Program-made: the position numbers and the translations under genes | The notes under the pieces: model-generated | Told to the model about the DNA's origin: nothing | What the model saw: only the letters and a program-made list of their open reading frames with translations | The model's database searches: none | DNA from: Sphingopyxis sp. KK2 | GTDB taxonomy: Bacteria; Pseudomonadota; Alphaproteobacteria; Sphingomonadales; Sphingomonadaceae | Length of the DNA: 34,730 bases | NCBI RefSeq assembly: GCF_001990265.1 | Contig: NZ_LYVN01000028.1 | Span: 1-34,730 of the forward strand | Direction: 5' to 3' | Part shown: piece after piece, positions 16,528-24,372 of the stretch | Layout of the letters: every line of letters starts with the position of its first letter | How positions within the stretch are numbered: position 1 is the stretch's first letter

Positions 16528-17430
16528 ATGGCTAATAAAAGCAATGTTCCCGCGACGGTGCCGGCGCTTGGCGGCGAAGCCAGCCTCAACCGCTACCTGT
16601 CCGAAATTCGCAAATTCCCGCTGCTCACCCCCGAGCAGGAATTCATGCTCGCCAAGCGTTTCCAGGAACATGGCGACAATGAAGCTGCGGCGCAGCTCGT
16701 CACGTCGCACCTGCGCCTCGTGGCCAAGATCGCCATGGGCTATCGCGGCTATGGCCTGCCGGTCAGCGAACTGATCAGCGAAGGCAATATCGGCCTGATG
16801 CAGGGCGTGAAGAAATTCGATCCCGATCGCGGTTTCCGCCTCGCCACCTATGCGATGTGGTGGATCCGCGCCTCGATCCAGGAGTTCATCCTCCGTTCGT
16901 GGAGCCTCGTGAAAATGGGCACCACCGCGGCGCAGAAGAAGCTGTTCTTCAACCTCCGCCGGATGAAGAACCAGCTCGAAGCGTTCGAGGACGGCGACCT
17001 GTCGCCCGAACATCTGACCAAGATCGCGACCGACCTCGGCGTCACCGAGGAGGAAGTCACCAGCATGAACCGCCGCATGTCGATGGGCGGCGACACCTCG
17101 CTCAACGTCCCGATGGGCGAGGATGGCGACAGCCAGTGGCAGGATCTGCTCGGCGACGAAGGCCCGCTGCAGGACGAGCGCGTCGCCGAAGCCCAGGAAC
17201 GCGACGTGCGCCATTCGCTGCTCAACGAAGCGCTCGACACGCTGGGCGAACGCGAACGCCACATCCTGACCGAACGCCGCCTGACCGACGATCCCAAGAC
17301 GCTCGAGGATCTGAGCCAGGTCTATGACGTCAGCCGCGAACGCGTCCGCCAGATCGAGGTGCGCGCGTTCGAGAAACTGCAAAAGGCGATGCTCAAGCTC
17401 GCGGGCGACCGCCGGCTGGTCGGCGCCTGA
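16528..17430 (+). CDS. rpoH: RNA polymerase heat-shock sigma factor RpoH (sigma-32)
   Basis: 300 residues. Region 2 (about 50-125) has the core-binding GNIGLMQGVKKFDPDRGFRLATYAMWWIR pattern; the RpoH box (QKKLFFNLRR, about residues 132-141) is diagnostic and separates it from RpoD/RpoS. Region 4 (about 230-290) carries the helix-turn-helix with TLEDLSQVYDVSRERVRQIE. RpoH directs transcription of chaperone and protease genes. AGGGAAGA lies about 10 bases before the ATG. Alphaproteobacteria often have two rpoH paralogues; which of them this is cannot be said. A dyad-bearing promoter candidate precedes it. Confidence 0.97.
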   Translation: MANKSNVPATVPALGGEASLNRYLSEIRKFPLLTPEQEFMLAKRFQEHGDNEAAAQLVTSHLRLVAKIAMGYRGYGLPVSELISEGNIGLMQGVKKFDPDRGFRLATYAMWWIRASIQEFILRSWSLVKMGTTAAQKKLFFNLRRMKNQLEAFEDGDLSPEHLTKIATDLGVTEEEVTSMNRRMSMGGDTSLNVPMGEDGDSQWQDLLGDEGPLQDERVAEAQERDVRHSLLNEALDTLGERERHILTERRLTDDPKTLEDLSQVYDVSRERVRQIEVRAFEKLQKAMLKLAGDRRLVGA

Positions 17431-17489
17431 CGGGATATAGGGGACAAGGGGCGACACCGCCGGATTTTCCGGACGAAGGAGTGTTTGCC

Positions 17490-17876
17490 ATGCGTTTCCT
17501 TGCTCTCGCCGCTGCAGCGCTTGCCATCGCCCTGCCCGTCACCTTCGCCGAAGGCCCGGCGAAGGTGACCGTCACCCTGGCCAATTTCAGCTTCACGCCT
17601 GCCGACCTGCACTTGCGTGCGGGGCACAGCGTGACGCTGCATTTCGTCAACGAGGGATCGGGCGGGCACGACTTCACCGCCGCCGGTTTCTTTGCCGCCG
17701 CGACGATGGACGCCGCGAACCGGACGCATGTCGGCGGCACGAAAGGCCGGGTCTCGCTCGGCAAGGGCGAAAGCGCCGACGTGACGCTGATCCCGCGCGC
17801 CGGCACCTACAAAGTCCATTGCTCGCATTTCGGCCATTCCGCGCTGGGCATGACGGGCAAGATCATCGTCGATTGA
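17490..17876 (+). CDS. Periplasmic cupredoxin (type-1 copper protein)
   Basis: 128 residues. A signal peptide covers residues 1-20. The mature part is a plastocyanin/azurin-type beta sandwich with all four type-1 copper ligands in order: His60 (GGHDF), Cys111, His116 and Met121 (C-x4-H-x4-M). It should carry electrons or bind copper in the periplasm; its partner is unknown. The ATG at 17490 is preferred over a GTG at 17481 because it has AAGGAG 8 bases upstream and starts the signal peptide. It follows rpoH by 59 bases and is followed by a strong hairpin before mtgA. Confidence 0.88.
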   Translation: MRFLALAAAALAIALPVTFAEGPAKVTVTLANFSFTPADLHLRAGHSVTLHFVNEGSGGHDFTAAGFFAAATMDAANRTHVGGTKGRVSLGKGESADVTLIPRAGTYKVHCSHFGHSALGMTGKIIVD

Positions 17877-17883
17877 AGCGAAG

Positions 17884-17912
17884 AGCCGCTTGCCTCATCG
17901 GGGCAAGCGGCT
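17884..17912 (+). terminator. Perfect 11-bp hairpin between cupredoxin gene and mtgA
   Basis: AGCCGCTTGCC, loop of seven, GGCAAGCGGCT, ending 11 bases before the mtgA ATG and starting 7 bases after the cupredoxin stop. Only AGTTTG follows, so the U-tract is weak. It may be the terminator of the cupredoxin transcript, but it also overlaps a possible mtgA promoter (TTGCCT, 16 bases, TAGTTT). Confidence 0.55.
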
Positions 17913-17923
17913 AGTTTGCCGCC

Positions 17924-18631
17924 ATGGCAACGAAGTCCCGCGCGCCGAAGCGCAAGCTCCCCTGGTATCTGCGGCCCTTCAAATGGCTGCTGTGGTTCGT
18001 CATCGCCTCGGTCGTCTGGGTGCTGATCTACGCGGTCGTGCCGCCACCGGTAACGGTGACGATGCTGACCGACGGCAACGGCATCACCAAGGACTGGACC
18101 AGCCTGTCGAATATCGACCGCAACATGGTCGGCGCCGCGATCGCGGCCGAGGACGGCAAATTCTGCAGCCATGACGGGTTCGACCGCGAAGCGATCGAAC
18201 AGGCGCTCGAACGCAATGCCAAGGGCAAGAAGCTGCGCGGCGGATCGACGATCAGCCAGCAGACCGCGAAGAATGTCTTCCTGTGGCAGGGCAGCGGCTG
18301 GACGCGCTACGTGCGCAAGGTCCCCGAAATCTGGTTCACCTTCCTGATCGAGAAGCTCTGGGGCAAGCGCCGGATCATGGAGGTCTATCTCAACGTCGCC
18401 GAAACCGGGCTCGGAACCTATGGCGTCGAGGCTGGGGCGCAGCGCTATTTCAAGCATGGCGCGGGCAAGCTGAGCACGTCCGAGGCCGCCCGCATCGCCG
18501 CGATCCTGCCCTTGCCCAAGAAACGCGAGGCGATCAGCCCCTCGGGCTTCACCCGCCGCTACGGCAACTCGATCCGCGCGCGCATCGGCGTGGTGAAGCG
18601 CGATGGGCTGGACAGCTGTATCTATAAATAG
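17924..18631 (+). CDS. mtgA: Monofunctional biosynthetic peptidoglycan transglycosylase
   Basis: 235 residues. A basic N-terminus is followed by one membrane anchor (about residues 19-39), then a glycosyltransferase-51 domain facing the periplasm. Motifs: catalytic Glu76 in AAEDGKFCSHDGFD, GGSTISQQ with KNVFLW, RKVPEIW, and IMEVYLN. It polymerises lipid II into glycan strands and lacks a transpeptidase domain. No Shine-Dalgarno is visible before the ATG; TAGTTT six bases upstream would allow a leaderless message. The stop is 3 bases from the convergent stop of the next gene. Confidence 0.95.
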   Translation: MATKSRAPKRKLPWYLRPFKWLLWFVIASVVWVLIYAVVPPPVTVTMLTDGNGITKDWTSLSNIDRNMVGAAIAAEDGKFCSHDGFDREAIEQALERNAKGKKLRGGSTISQQTAKNVFLWQGSGWTRYVRKVPEIWFTFLIEKLWGKRRIMEVYLNVAETGLGTYGVEAGAQRYFKHGAGKLSTSEAARIAAILPLPKKREAISPSGFTRRYGNSIRARIGVVKRDGLDSCIYK

Positions 18632-18634
18632 CGG

Positions 18635-19048
18635 CTACTCCGACGCGTCGCGCGCCGCATCGGCGACCAGCAGCCCGCCGATCACCAGCACCGCGACGAC
18701 GCCGACCGCGATCCCTGCTTCGGTCGAGAAATTGTTGCGCTGCTTGCGTTCGAGCGGCCGCCCGTTGACTATCAGGCTTTGCTCGCCGTCGAAAGCGATA
18801 CCGATCCGGCTTTCGAAGCGCTGACCTGCACGATCCGACTGGCGGCTGCCGTCCATGTTGATCGTATCGCGCGCGAGCCGCAGTTCGAGCCGCGGCGCCT
18901 CCGCCTGCCGGCCGCCGCCGAACGGCAGCGTGAAGCCGATGCCGACGATGCCCTCGGCTCGGCCCGCCTGATCCCGAAAACCCGAAGACTGCGCCAGCGC
19001 GGGTGTCGTCAGCCCCGCCGCGAGCAGGATCGCCATCATCGTCCGCAT
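18635..19048 (-). CDS. Small exported/membrane protein, function unknown
   Basis: 137 residues from the chosen ATG. A signal peptide spans about residues 1-20 (ending ALAQ), a Gly-rich central part (GIGFTLPFGGG) suggests beta structure, and a C-terminal hydrophobic helix (about 110-130, IAVGVVAVLVIGGLLVA) precedes an Asp/Arg-containing tail. I do not recognise the family. The start at 19048 is preferred because an upstream ATG at 19084 would lie in the predicted -10 box. Its promoter region is strikingly AT-rich against the high-GC background and carries a 20-bp dyad. Confidence 0.7.
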   Translation of the reverse strand: MRTMMAILLAAGLTTPALAQSSGFRDQAGRAEGIVGIGFTLPFGGGRQAEAPRLELRLARDTINMDGSRQSDRAGQRFESRIGIAFDGEQSLIVNGRPLERKQRNNFSTEAGIAVGVVAVLVIGGLLVADAARDASE

Positions 19049-19082
19049 AGCATCCACCCCAATGTTCGATTTTTCTGACTCC

Positions 19083-19110
19083 ATGTTAAAAATATATAAC
19101 ATTGAGTCAA
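19083..19110 (-). promoter_or_regulatory. AT-rich promoter with a TGT-N12-ACA dyad
   Basis: On the minus strand TTGACT (19105-19110), 16 bases, TAACAT (19083-19088). Inside is the dyad ATGTTA-N8-TAACAT (19083-19102), which fits TGT-N12-ACA and covers the spacer and -10 box, the position of a repressor site. It gives a leader of about 28 bases to the ATG at 19048. Confidence 0.5.
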
Positions 19111-19141
19111 GCGCGATCGCGGGGCGACGGCGGCCTGTCGG

Positions 19142-19678
19142 CTAGGCGGGTTTCCAAGTCCTGCGCTCTTCGGCCTGCTTGAGCACTTCGAACGCCGCCT
19201 GCCCTGCCGTAAAGCGCTTGGCGGCCTCGGCGTCATCGGGCTTCACATCGGGGTGGCATAACTTGGCATAGGCGCGCCAGGCCTTTTTGGTCGCGTCGAA
19301 ATCGGCGTCGGGGTCGAGCCCCAGCAGTTCGAGCGCGCGCATCTCGTCGGCGCTGCGCGTGCCGTCGCCCGATCCGCCCCACTCATAATGCTGCGCCTTG
19401 GCATAGCTGCGCGCGCCGCGCGCCTCTTCGGCCGCCCGCGCCGCGGCATCTTCGGCGGAGAGGCCTTCGAAATAGTCCCAGCCGCGATTATATTCGGCGG
19501 CATGCGTTTCGCAGAAATACCAGCGATCGGGGCTGTTCGGCGACTTGGGCGCGGGGCAATTGCCGGGGTTGGTGCAGCCATGGCGATCGCACAGCCGCAC
19601 CTTCTGCGTCTCGCGCGACGACCCATAGGGTCGCCAGCGGGGAAAACCCCAATCGTCGGATCTCTTGGCGCGGCTCAT
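19142..19678 (-). CDS. J-domain protein with an N-terminal Cys/His cluster
   Basis: 178 residues. The C-terminal 65 residues (about 112-175) are a J-domain: ALELLGLDPDAD opening helix, the HPD motif at 142-144 within LCHPDVKPDD, and a closing helix. J-domains stimulate the ATPase of DnaK-type chaperones. The N-terminal half holds Cys30, His33, Cys35, Cys41, Cys56 and His59, arranged like a small zinc-binding fold, and an Ala-rich helix (about 73-95). No Gly/Phe region or DnaJ-type zinc repeats, so it is not DnaJ itself. Such C-terminal J-domain proteins are common in alphaproteobacteria; the client is unknown. Confidence 0.85.
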   Translation of the reverse strand: MSRAKRSDDWGFPRWRPYGSSRETQKVRLCDRHGCTNPGNCPAPKSPNSPDRWYFCETHAAEYNRGWDYFEGLSAEDAAARAAEEARGARSYAKAQHYEWGGSGDGTRSADEMRALELLGLDPDADFDATKKAWRAYAKLCHPDVKPDDAEAAKRFTAGQAAFEVLKQAEERRTWKPA

Positions 19679-19733
19679 CCGACCCCATGTAGCGACGGGG
19701 GGCGGAAATGGCTAGCCGAGCGGGCCGAAAAAC

Positions 19734-20519
19734 CTAGTCTTTCGGCTCGTAGCCGAACGCCTTGCGCGCCAGCTTGACCGTCGCGGGGTCGAGGTCGGGC
19801 GGCGTCATCGGCACCGCGGCCTCCAGCGTGTCGGCGATATGCGTCAGCGCCGCGATGCGCGCCGCCTTCTTGTTGTTGCCGTCGATCACCTTCCACGGCG
19901 CCCAGCGCGTATCGGTCTGCGCGAACATGTCGTGCATCGCGGCGAGATATTCCTTGCGCTTGGCGCGGTTGCGATAATCCTCGGGGCCGGTCTTCCAGCG
20001 CTTCCAGGGATCGTCGAGGCGGCCCGCGAAACGCTTGTCCTGTTCGTCCTGCGTGATGTGGACGAACAATTTCACCAGATGCGTCTTGCTGCCGGTCAGC
20101 TGCGCTTCGAACTCGTTGATCTCGTCATAGCCCTTGCGCCATTCGCCTTCACTCGCAAAGCCCTCGACGCGCTCGACGAGGACGCGACCGTACCAGCTGC
20201 GGTCAAAGATCGACAGTTCGCGATTGCCGGGCAGGCGTTTCCAAAAGCGCCACAGGAAATGGCGCGCCTTTTCCTCGTCGCTCGGCGCGCCGATCGGCCA
20301 GACCTCGAAATAGCGCGGGTCGAGCTGCGCCGCGAGGCGGGTGATGATGCCGCCCTTCCCCGCCGCGTCCCAGCCTTCGAGCATGATGACGCTGCGCTGG
20401 CCGTGGGTGATATGCGCCGCCTGGATGCGTTCGAGCCGATCCTGCAGCGCGGCAAGATCGTCGCCATAGTCGCCGTCATATTTGGCACCGGATTCGAAGT
20501 CGGACAGGTCGATGGTCAT
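19734..20519 (-). CDS. ppk2: Polyphosphate kinase 2 (PPK2 family)
   Basis: 261 residues, one PPK2 domain. Walker A is EGWDAAGKGG with Lys55; Walker B is FDRSWYGR with Asp106; the lid module with RWK and KRKEY basic residues follows. PPK2 enzymes use polyphosphate to phosphorylate nucleotides (class I: NDP; class II: NMP; class III: both), or run in reverse. The class cannot be fixed by eye. It is a single gene with an 82-bp gap to the gene downstream. It complements the ppk1-ppx pair 9 kb away. Confidence 0.93.
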   Translation of the reverse strand: MTIDLSDFESGAKYDGDYGDDLAALQDRLERIQAAHITHGQRSVIMLEGWDAAGKGGIITRLAAQLDPRYFEVWPIGAPSDEEKARHFLWRFWKRLPGNRELSIFDRSWYGRVLVERVEGFASEGEWRKGYDEINEFEAQLTGSKTHLVKLFVHITQDEQDKRFAGRLDDPWKRWKTGPEDYRNRAKRKEYLAAMHDMFAQTDTRWAPWKVIDGNNKKAARIAALTHIADTLEAAVPMTPPDLDPATVKLARKAFGYEPKD

Positions 20520-20602
20520 GCCGCGACCCTAACCCAAGCCGGCGCCGTTGACCAAGCGGCGGTTACGGCTGTCGCCCTTTGGTACAGCGCGGGGCGCGAT
20601 CC

Positions 20603-21544
20603 TTACCGTTCGCGCAGAAACGCCTGCCGCGCATCCCAGTCGGCGAGCGCGCGGCGGTGGCGATCGATCCGCGCCAGCCCCTCGCCGATGTCGCGGTTCT
20701 TCGAGCCCAGCCGCTGCGCCTGCCCGTACCAGTCGACCGCGGCGGCAAAGTCGCGCCGCGCCTCGGCGCAAAGCCCCATGTTGAAGGCCAGCGCGGCGGT
20801 CGGCTCGACCTCGCGGGCGATCGCCGCCCAACTGTCGCACGCCCCCGCCTCGTCGCTCTTGGTCTGGCGGATCGCGTTCTTGAACGCCTCCGCCGCGGGC
20901 TTGGGCAGGCCCTTGCGATTCTCGTCGACCCGGACGTCTTCGGAAAAGCCGCTCGGTGCGAAGTCGCGGCGGATCGTCCCGACCTGCCCCATCAACGTGG
21001 TGTCGACGAAAGCATCGACAGTGCGGGTCGCCTTGCGATCGGGGCAATAGACCAGTTCGTCACGCGCGCTCAGCGGCCGCGTATAGCGCACGCTGCCGTC
21101 GCCCATCGCAACCAGCCGGACATTGGTGCTGACCGTCGCCACCCGGCGGCGGCAACGCAGGTCATATTCCTCTTCCTTCAGGCACTTGTTCTTGTCGGCG
21201 GAATCCTGCTCGAGGCAGCGTTTGCGCTTCTCGGTCGTGCCGGTCTCGTCGACCGCGACGCGGACATTGCCGGTGACGAGCGCATCGGTCGGCACCCCCG
21301 CTTCGGGCGCGACAACGCGGAAATAGGGTTGGCCGGCGAAGCGAACCTCGGTGAGTTCGCTCTCGAGCGCCTGCGAAAGCAGGCTGCCATCCTCGCCCTC
21401 GAACCGCTCGACCGCGATGCTGACCAAGTCGTTGACGTTCGGACTTCCCGCCGGATTGGCGCCGGTGATCGTCAGCGTCTCCGCCAGCGCAGGAACCGCA
21501 CCGCAAGCCAGCGCAGCCGCCAGCATCCATCGCAAATGGCTCAT
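20603..21544 (-). CDS. Exported protein with a C-terminal TPR-like region, function unknown
   Basis: 313 residues. A signal peptide (about 1-21, ending ALAE) indicates periplasmic or outer-membrane location. The central part (about 40-200) looks like an alternating alpha/beta region with several Cys residues (Cys in KRKRCLEQ, KNKCLKEE, DLRCRRR, VYCPDR), which may form disulfides. The C-terminal part (about 235-295) has one or two tetratricopeptide-like units (ALAFNMGLCAEARRDFAAAVDWYGQAQRL). I do not recognise a family. The first ATG has a GGGGGG run only 4 bases before it; Met7 at 21526 is an alternative start. Confidence 0.7.
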   Translation of the reverse strand: MSHLRWMLAAALACGAVPALAETLTITGANPAGSPNVNDLVSIAVERFEGEDGSLLSQALESELTEVRFAGQPYFRVVAPEAGVPTDALVTGNVRVAVDETGTTEKRKRCLEQDSADKNKCLKEEEYDLRCRRRVATVSTNVRLVAMGDGSVRYTRPLSARDELVYCPDRKATRTVDAFVDTTLMGQVGTIRRDFAPSGFSEDVRVDENRKGLPKPAAEAFKNAIRQTKSDEAGACDSWAAIAREVEPTAALAFNMGLCAEARRDFAAAVDWYGQAQRLGSKNRDIGEGLARIDRHRRALADWDARQAFLRER

Positions 21545-21600
21545 CTTTCCCCCCGACGCCCATCAACCCCGTACCGGGCTATCGCAGCCCGGCGAGCCTG

Positions 21601-22473
21601 TCAAAGCTCGGCGGCGATGAGGTCGGCGAGGCGCTCGGGCGCTTCCATCGGGATGAAGTGGCTGAGCTCGGCCCATTGCTCGTCGCGCTTGGCACCGAGC
21701 GCGGCGCCGAGCCCGGGCCAGGTCGGGCTGACCGAAAAGTCGAGATTGCCGTCGCGCTCGCCGGTGCGGGCGCGGATCACGCTGATCGAGGCGGCGATGC
21801 GGTCGAACCAGCCATGGGGCTTGGTCCGCAGGGCGCCCAGATACACCGACGCTTCGAGCGCGGGCGGGCAAGCAAGCTCCCACCCTTCGCCGTCCGCCGC
21901 CGGAAGCAGGCCGAAGCGGCAATAATCGGCCAGCACTTCGGGCCGCCAATTGGCATAGGGCGGACGCGACGCGAAATGCGCATTCATCGCCTCCCAGCCG
22001 TCCCAGCGGTTCCGCCGCCGTGCGACCGGATGCTCGGCGGGGTCGGGAACGGGCTGCCCCGCGACATCGACATAAAATTCGGGCGGCATGATCACCGGAT
22101 CGATCAGGATCAGGTGGCGAAACGCCTGCGGCCGCTCGGCGGCGAGCCGCGTGAGCAGATAACCGCCCATGCTGTGCCCACAGCCGACGAAGCGCGTCCC
22201 CGCGAACCGGTCGATCAGTGGCAGCAGGAAATCGGATGTCGCCGCCCAATCGGACAGCGAGGCGGGTTTCGCGCTGCGCCCATGCCCGCGGCTGTCGGGC
22301 GCCACGACATGCGTCCCAGCAGGCAGCGCGGCGACAACCTGATCCCACAGCCGCGCATGAAAGCCCGTTGCGTGGAGCAACAGCACCGACGGCCGGTCGA
22401 AGGCTTCGCCCCATTCGAACCAGCAAAGCTCGCCGTCCGGCGTCGCGAGCCGGTGTTCGCGCGGCTCGCCCAT
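21601..22473 (-). CDS. Alpha/beta-fold hydrolase
   Basis: 290 residues. Oxyanion region LLLHATGFHARLWD, nucleophile Ser101 in GCGHSMGG, and the acid/base His272 in LSHFIPMEAPE identify an alpha/beta hydrolase of the esterase/haloperoxidase-like group; substrate unknown. No signal peptide. The ATG is 5 bases after the aspS stop, with AAGGG about 9 bases upstream inside aspS, so it is cotranscribed with and probably translated alongside aspS. That neighbourhood says nothing about its substrate. Confidence 0.88.
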   Translation of the reverse strand: MGEPREHRLATPDGELCWFEWGEAFDRPSVLLLHATGFHARLWDQVVAALPAGTHVVAPDSRGHGRSAKPASLSDWAATSDFLLPLIDRFAGTRFVGCGHSMGGYLLTRLAAERPQAFRHLILIDPVIMPPEFYVDVAGQPVPDPAEHPVARRRNRWDGWEAMNAHFASRPPYANWRPEVLADYCRFGLLPAADGEGWELACPPALEASVYLGALRTKPHGWFDRIAASISVIRARTGERDGNLDFSVSPTWPGLGAALGAKRDEQWAELSHFIPMEAPERLADLIAAEL

Positions 22474-22478
22474 GCGGA

Positions 22479-24269
22479 TCAGCCCTTCGGCCCGTCCACG
22501 ATGCGGATGCTGAGTTCCTTGAGCTGCTTTTCGCTGACCGGAGCCGGGGCGCCCATCATCAGGTCCTCGGCCTTCTGCGTCATCGGGAAGACGATCACTT
22601 CGCGAATGTTCGGCTCGTCGGCGAGCAGCATCACGATGCGGTCGACGCCCGGCGCCGACCCGCCGTGCGGCGGCGCGCCGAACTTGAAGGCGTTGATCAT
22701 GCCCGCGAAATTCGTGTCCACATCAGCCTGCGAATAGCCCGCAATCTCGAACGCCTTGTACATGATGTCGGGGCGATGGTTCCGGATCGCGCCCGACGAC
22801 AGTTCGACGCCGTTGCAGACGATGTCATACTGGTAAGCAAGGATGTCGAGCGGATTCTTGTTCGTCAGCGCGTCCATCTCGCCCTGCGGCATCGAGAAGG
22901 GATTGTGGCTGAAATCGATCTTGCCGGTGTCCTCGTCGGCCTCGAACATCGGGAAATCGACGATCCAGCAGAATTCGAAGCGGCTCTTGTCGATCAGGTC
23001 GAGCTGGTCAGCGACGCGCGTGCGTGCGAGGCCCGCGAGCTTCGCCGCCTTGCCTTCGACACCCGCGGCGAAGAAGATGCCGTCGTTCGGGCCAAGGCCC
23101 ATCGCGTCGGCGATCGCCTTCATGCCGTCCTGGCCGTGGTTGTTGGCGATCGGGCCGCCGAACACGCCGTCCTTCTGCGTCGCATAGCCGAGGCCCGGGA
23201 AGCCTTCCGATTGCGCCCAGCTGTTCATCTCGTCGAAGAACTTGCGGCTCTTTTCATGCGTTTCGGGCGCGGCGACGGCACGGACGACCTGCCCTTCCTC
23301 GACCATCGTCGCGAAGCGGCCGAAGCCCGATCCCTTGAAGAAATCACCGACGTCATGGACCAGCAGTGGGTTGCGCAAATCGGGCTTGTCGCTGCCATAT
23401 TTCAGCATCGATTCGCGGTACGGAATGCGCTTGAACGGCAGCGCCGACACGGACCGCCCCTTGCCTTCAAAGTCCGCAAACTCCTCGAACACACCGTGCA
23501 GCACGGGTTCGATCGCGTTGAAGACGTCGTCCTGCGTGACGAAGCTCATCTCGAAATCGAGCTGGTAGAATTCGCCGGGCGAACGATCGGCGCGGGCATC
23601 CTCGTCGCGGAAGCACGGCGCAATCTGGAAATAGCGGTCGAAGCCCGCGACCATCAGCAGCTGCTTGAACATCTGCGGCGCCTGCGGCAGCGCATAGAAT
23701 TTGCCGGGGTGGACGCGGCTCGGGACCAGATAGTCGCGTGCGCCTTCGGGGCTGCTCGCGGTCAGGATCGGGGTCTGGAATTCGGTGAAGCCCTGGTCAA
23801 TCATCCGGCGGCGCAGCGACGAAATCACGTTCGAGCGCAGCACGATATTCTTGTGCAGCCGCTCGCGGCGGAGATCGAGGAAGCGGTTGGTGAGGCGGAT
23901 TTCCTCGGGATAGTCGGTCTCGCCAAACACCGGCAGCGGCAGGCGATCGGCCGACGACTGCACCGTAACCGCGCTCGGATAGATTTCGATCTCGCCGGTC
24001 GCGAGCTTGGGGTTGAGCGTCTCGGGCGAGCGCGCGGCGACCTTGCCGGTGAAGGTCAGCACGGACTCGGGTCCCTGCGCATTGACCGTCGGATAAAGCT
24101 CCGAACCCGTCTCGACCACGATCTGGGTGATGCCATAATGGTCGCGAAGGTCGACGAAAAGGACGTTGGCATGCTCGCGCGTGCGATGCACCCAGCCCGA
24201 AAGACGGACTTCCTCGCCGACGTTGGCGGCGCGAAGGTCGGCGCAGGTATGGGTGCGATAGGCGTGCAT
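22479..24269 (-). CDS. aspS: Aspartyl-tRNA synthetase
   Basis: 596 residues, normal for a bacterial AspRS. The N-terminal OB-fold anticodon-binding domain (about 1-105, with [18 protein letters not shown]) precedes the class II core: motif 2 ([19 protein letters not shown]), the bacterial insertion (GAD-like, about 290-420) and motif 3 near the C-terminus (GVDRIVMLL). It charges tRNA-Asp (and possibly tRNA-Asn if an amidotransferase exists; not in this window). The start at 24269 is chosen because the family begins MHAYRTHTC; the in-frame upstream reading to 24350 covers the promoter and leader. Followed directly by the hydrolase. Confidence 0.98.
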   Translation of the reverse strand: MHAYRTHTCADLRAANVGEEVRLSGWVHRTREHANVLFVDLRDHYGITQIVVETGSELYPTVNAQGPESVLTFTGKVAARSPETLNPKLATGEIEIYPSAVTVQSSADRLPLPVFGETDYPEEIRLTNRFLDLRRERLHKNIVLRSNVISSLRRRMIDQGFTEFQTPILTASSPEGARDYLVPSRVHPGKFYALPQAPQMFKQLLMVAGFDRYFQIAPCFRDEDARADRSPGEFYQLDFEMSFVTQDDVFNAIEPVLHGVFEEFADFEGKGRSVSALPFKRIPYRESMLKYGSDKPDLRNPLLVHDVGDFFKGSGFGRFATMVEEGQVVRAVAAPETHEKSRKFFDEMNSWAQSEGFPGLGYATQKDGVFGGPIANNHGQDGMKAIADAMGLGPNDGIFFAAGVEGKAAKLAGLARTRVADQLDLIDKSRFEFCWIVDFPMFEADEDTGKIDFSHNPFSMPQGEMDALTNKNPLDILAYQYDIVCNGVELSSGAIRNHRPDIMYKAFEIAGYSQADVDTNFAGMINAFKFGAPPHGGSAPGVDRIVMLLADEPNIREVIVFPMTQKAEDLMMGAPAPVSEKQLKELSIRIVDGPKG

Positions 24270-24327
24270 TTTTTCGTCTTTCAATATTCGGGGAAGCGCG
24301 GGCGAAAGCCGCGCCGATATGGCCGCG

Positions 24328-24357
24328 CCTAAGGCAGGTCGGCGCGCCATTTGTCAA
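24328..24357 (-). promoter_or_regulatory. Putative aspS promoter
   Basis: A perfect TTGACA (24352-24357, minus strand) is followed after 18 bases by CTTAGG (24328-24333), a weak -10. The leader would be about 50 bases and holds a small GC hairpin (about 24298-24316). The box lies 15 bases upstream of the end of the FAD oxidase gene's stop, i.e. in the true gap. Confidence 0.45.
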
Positions 24358-24372
24358 GGGTGAAGGGCCGTT

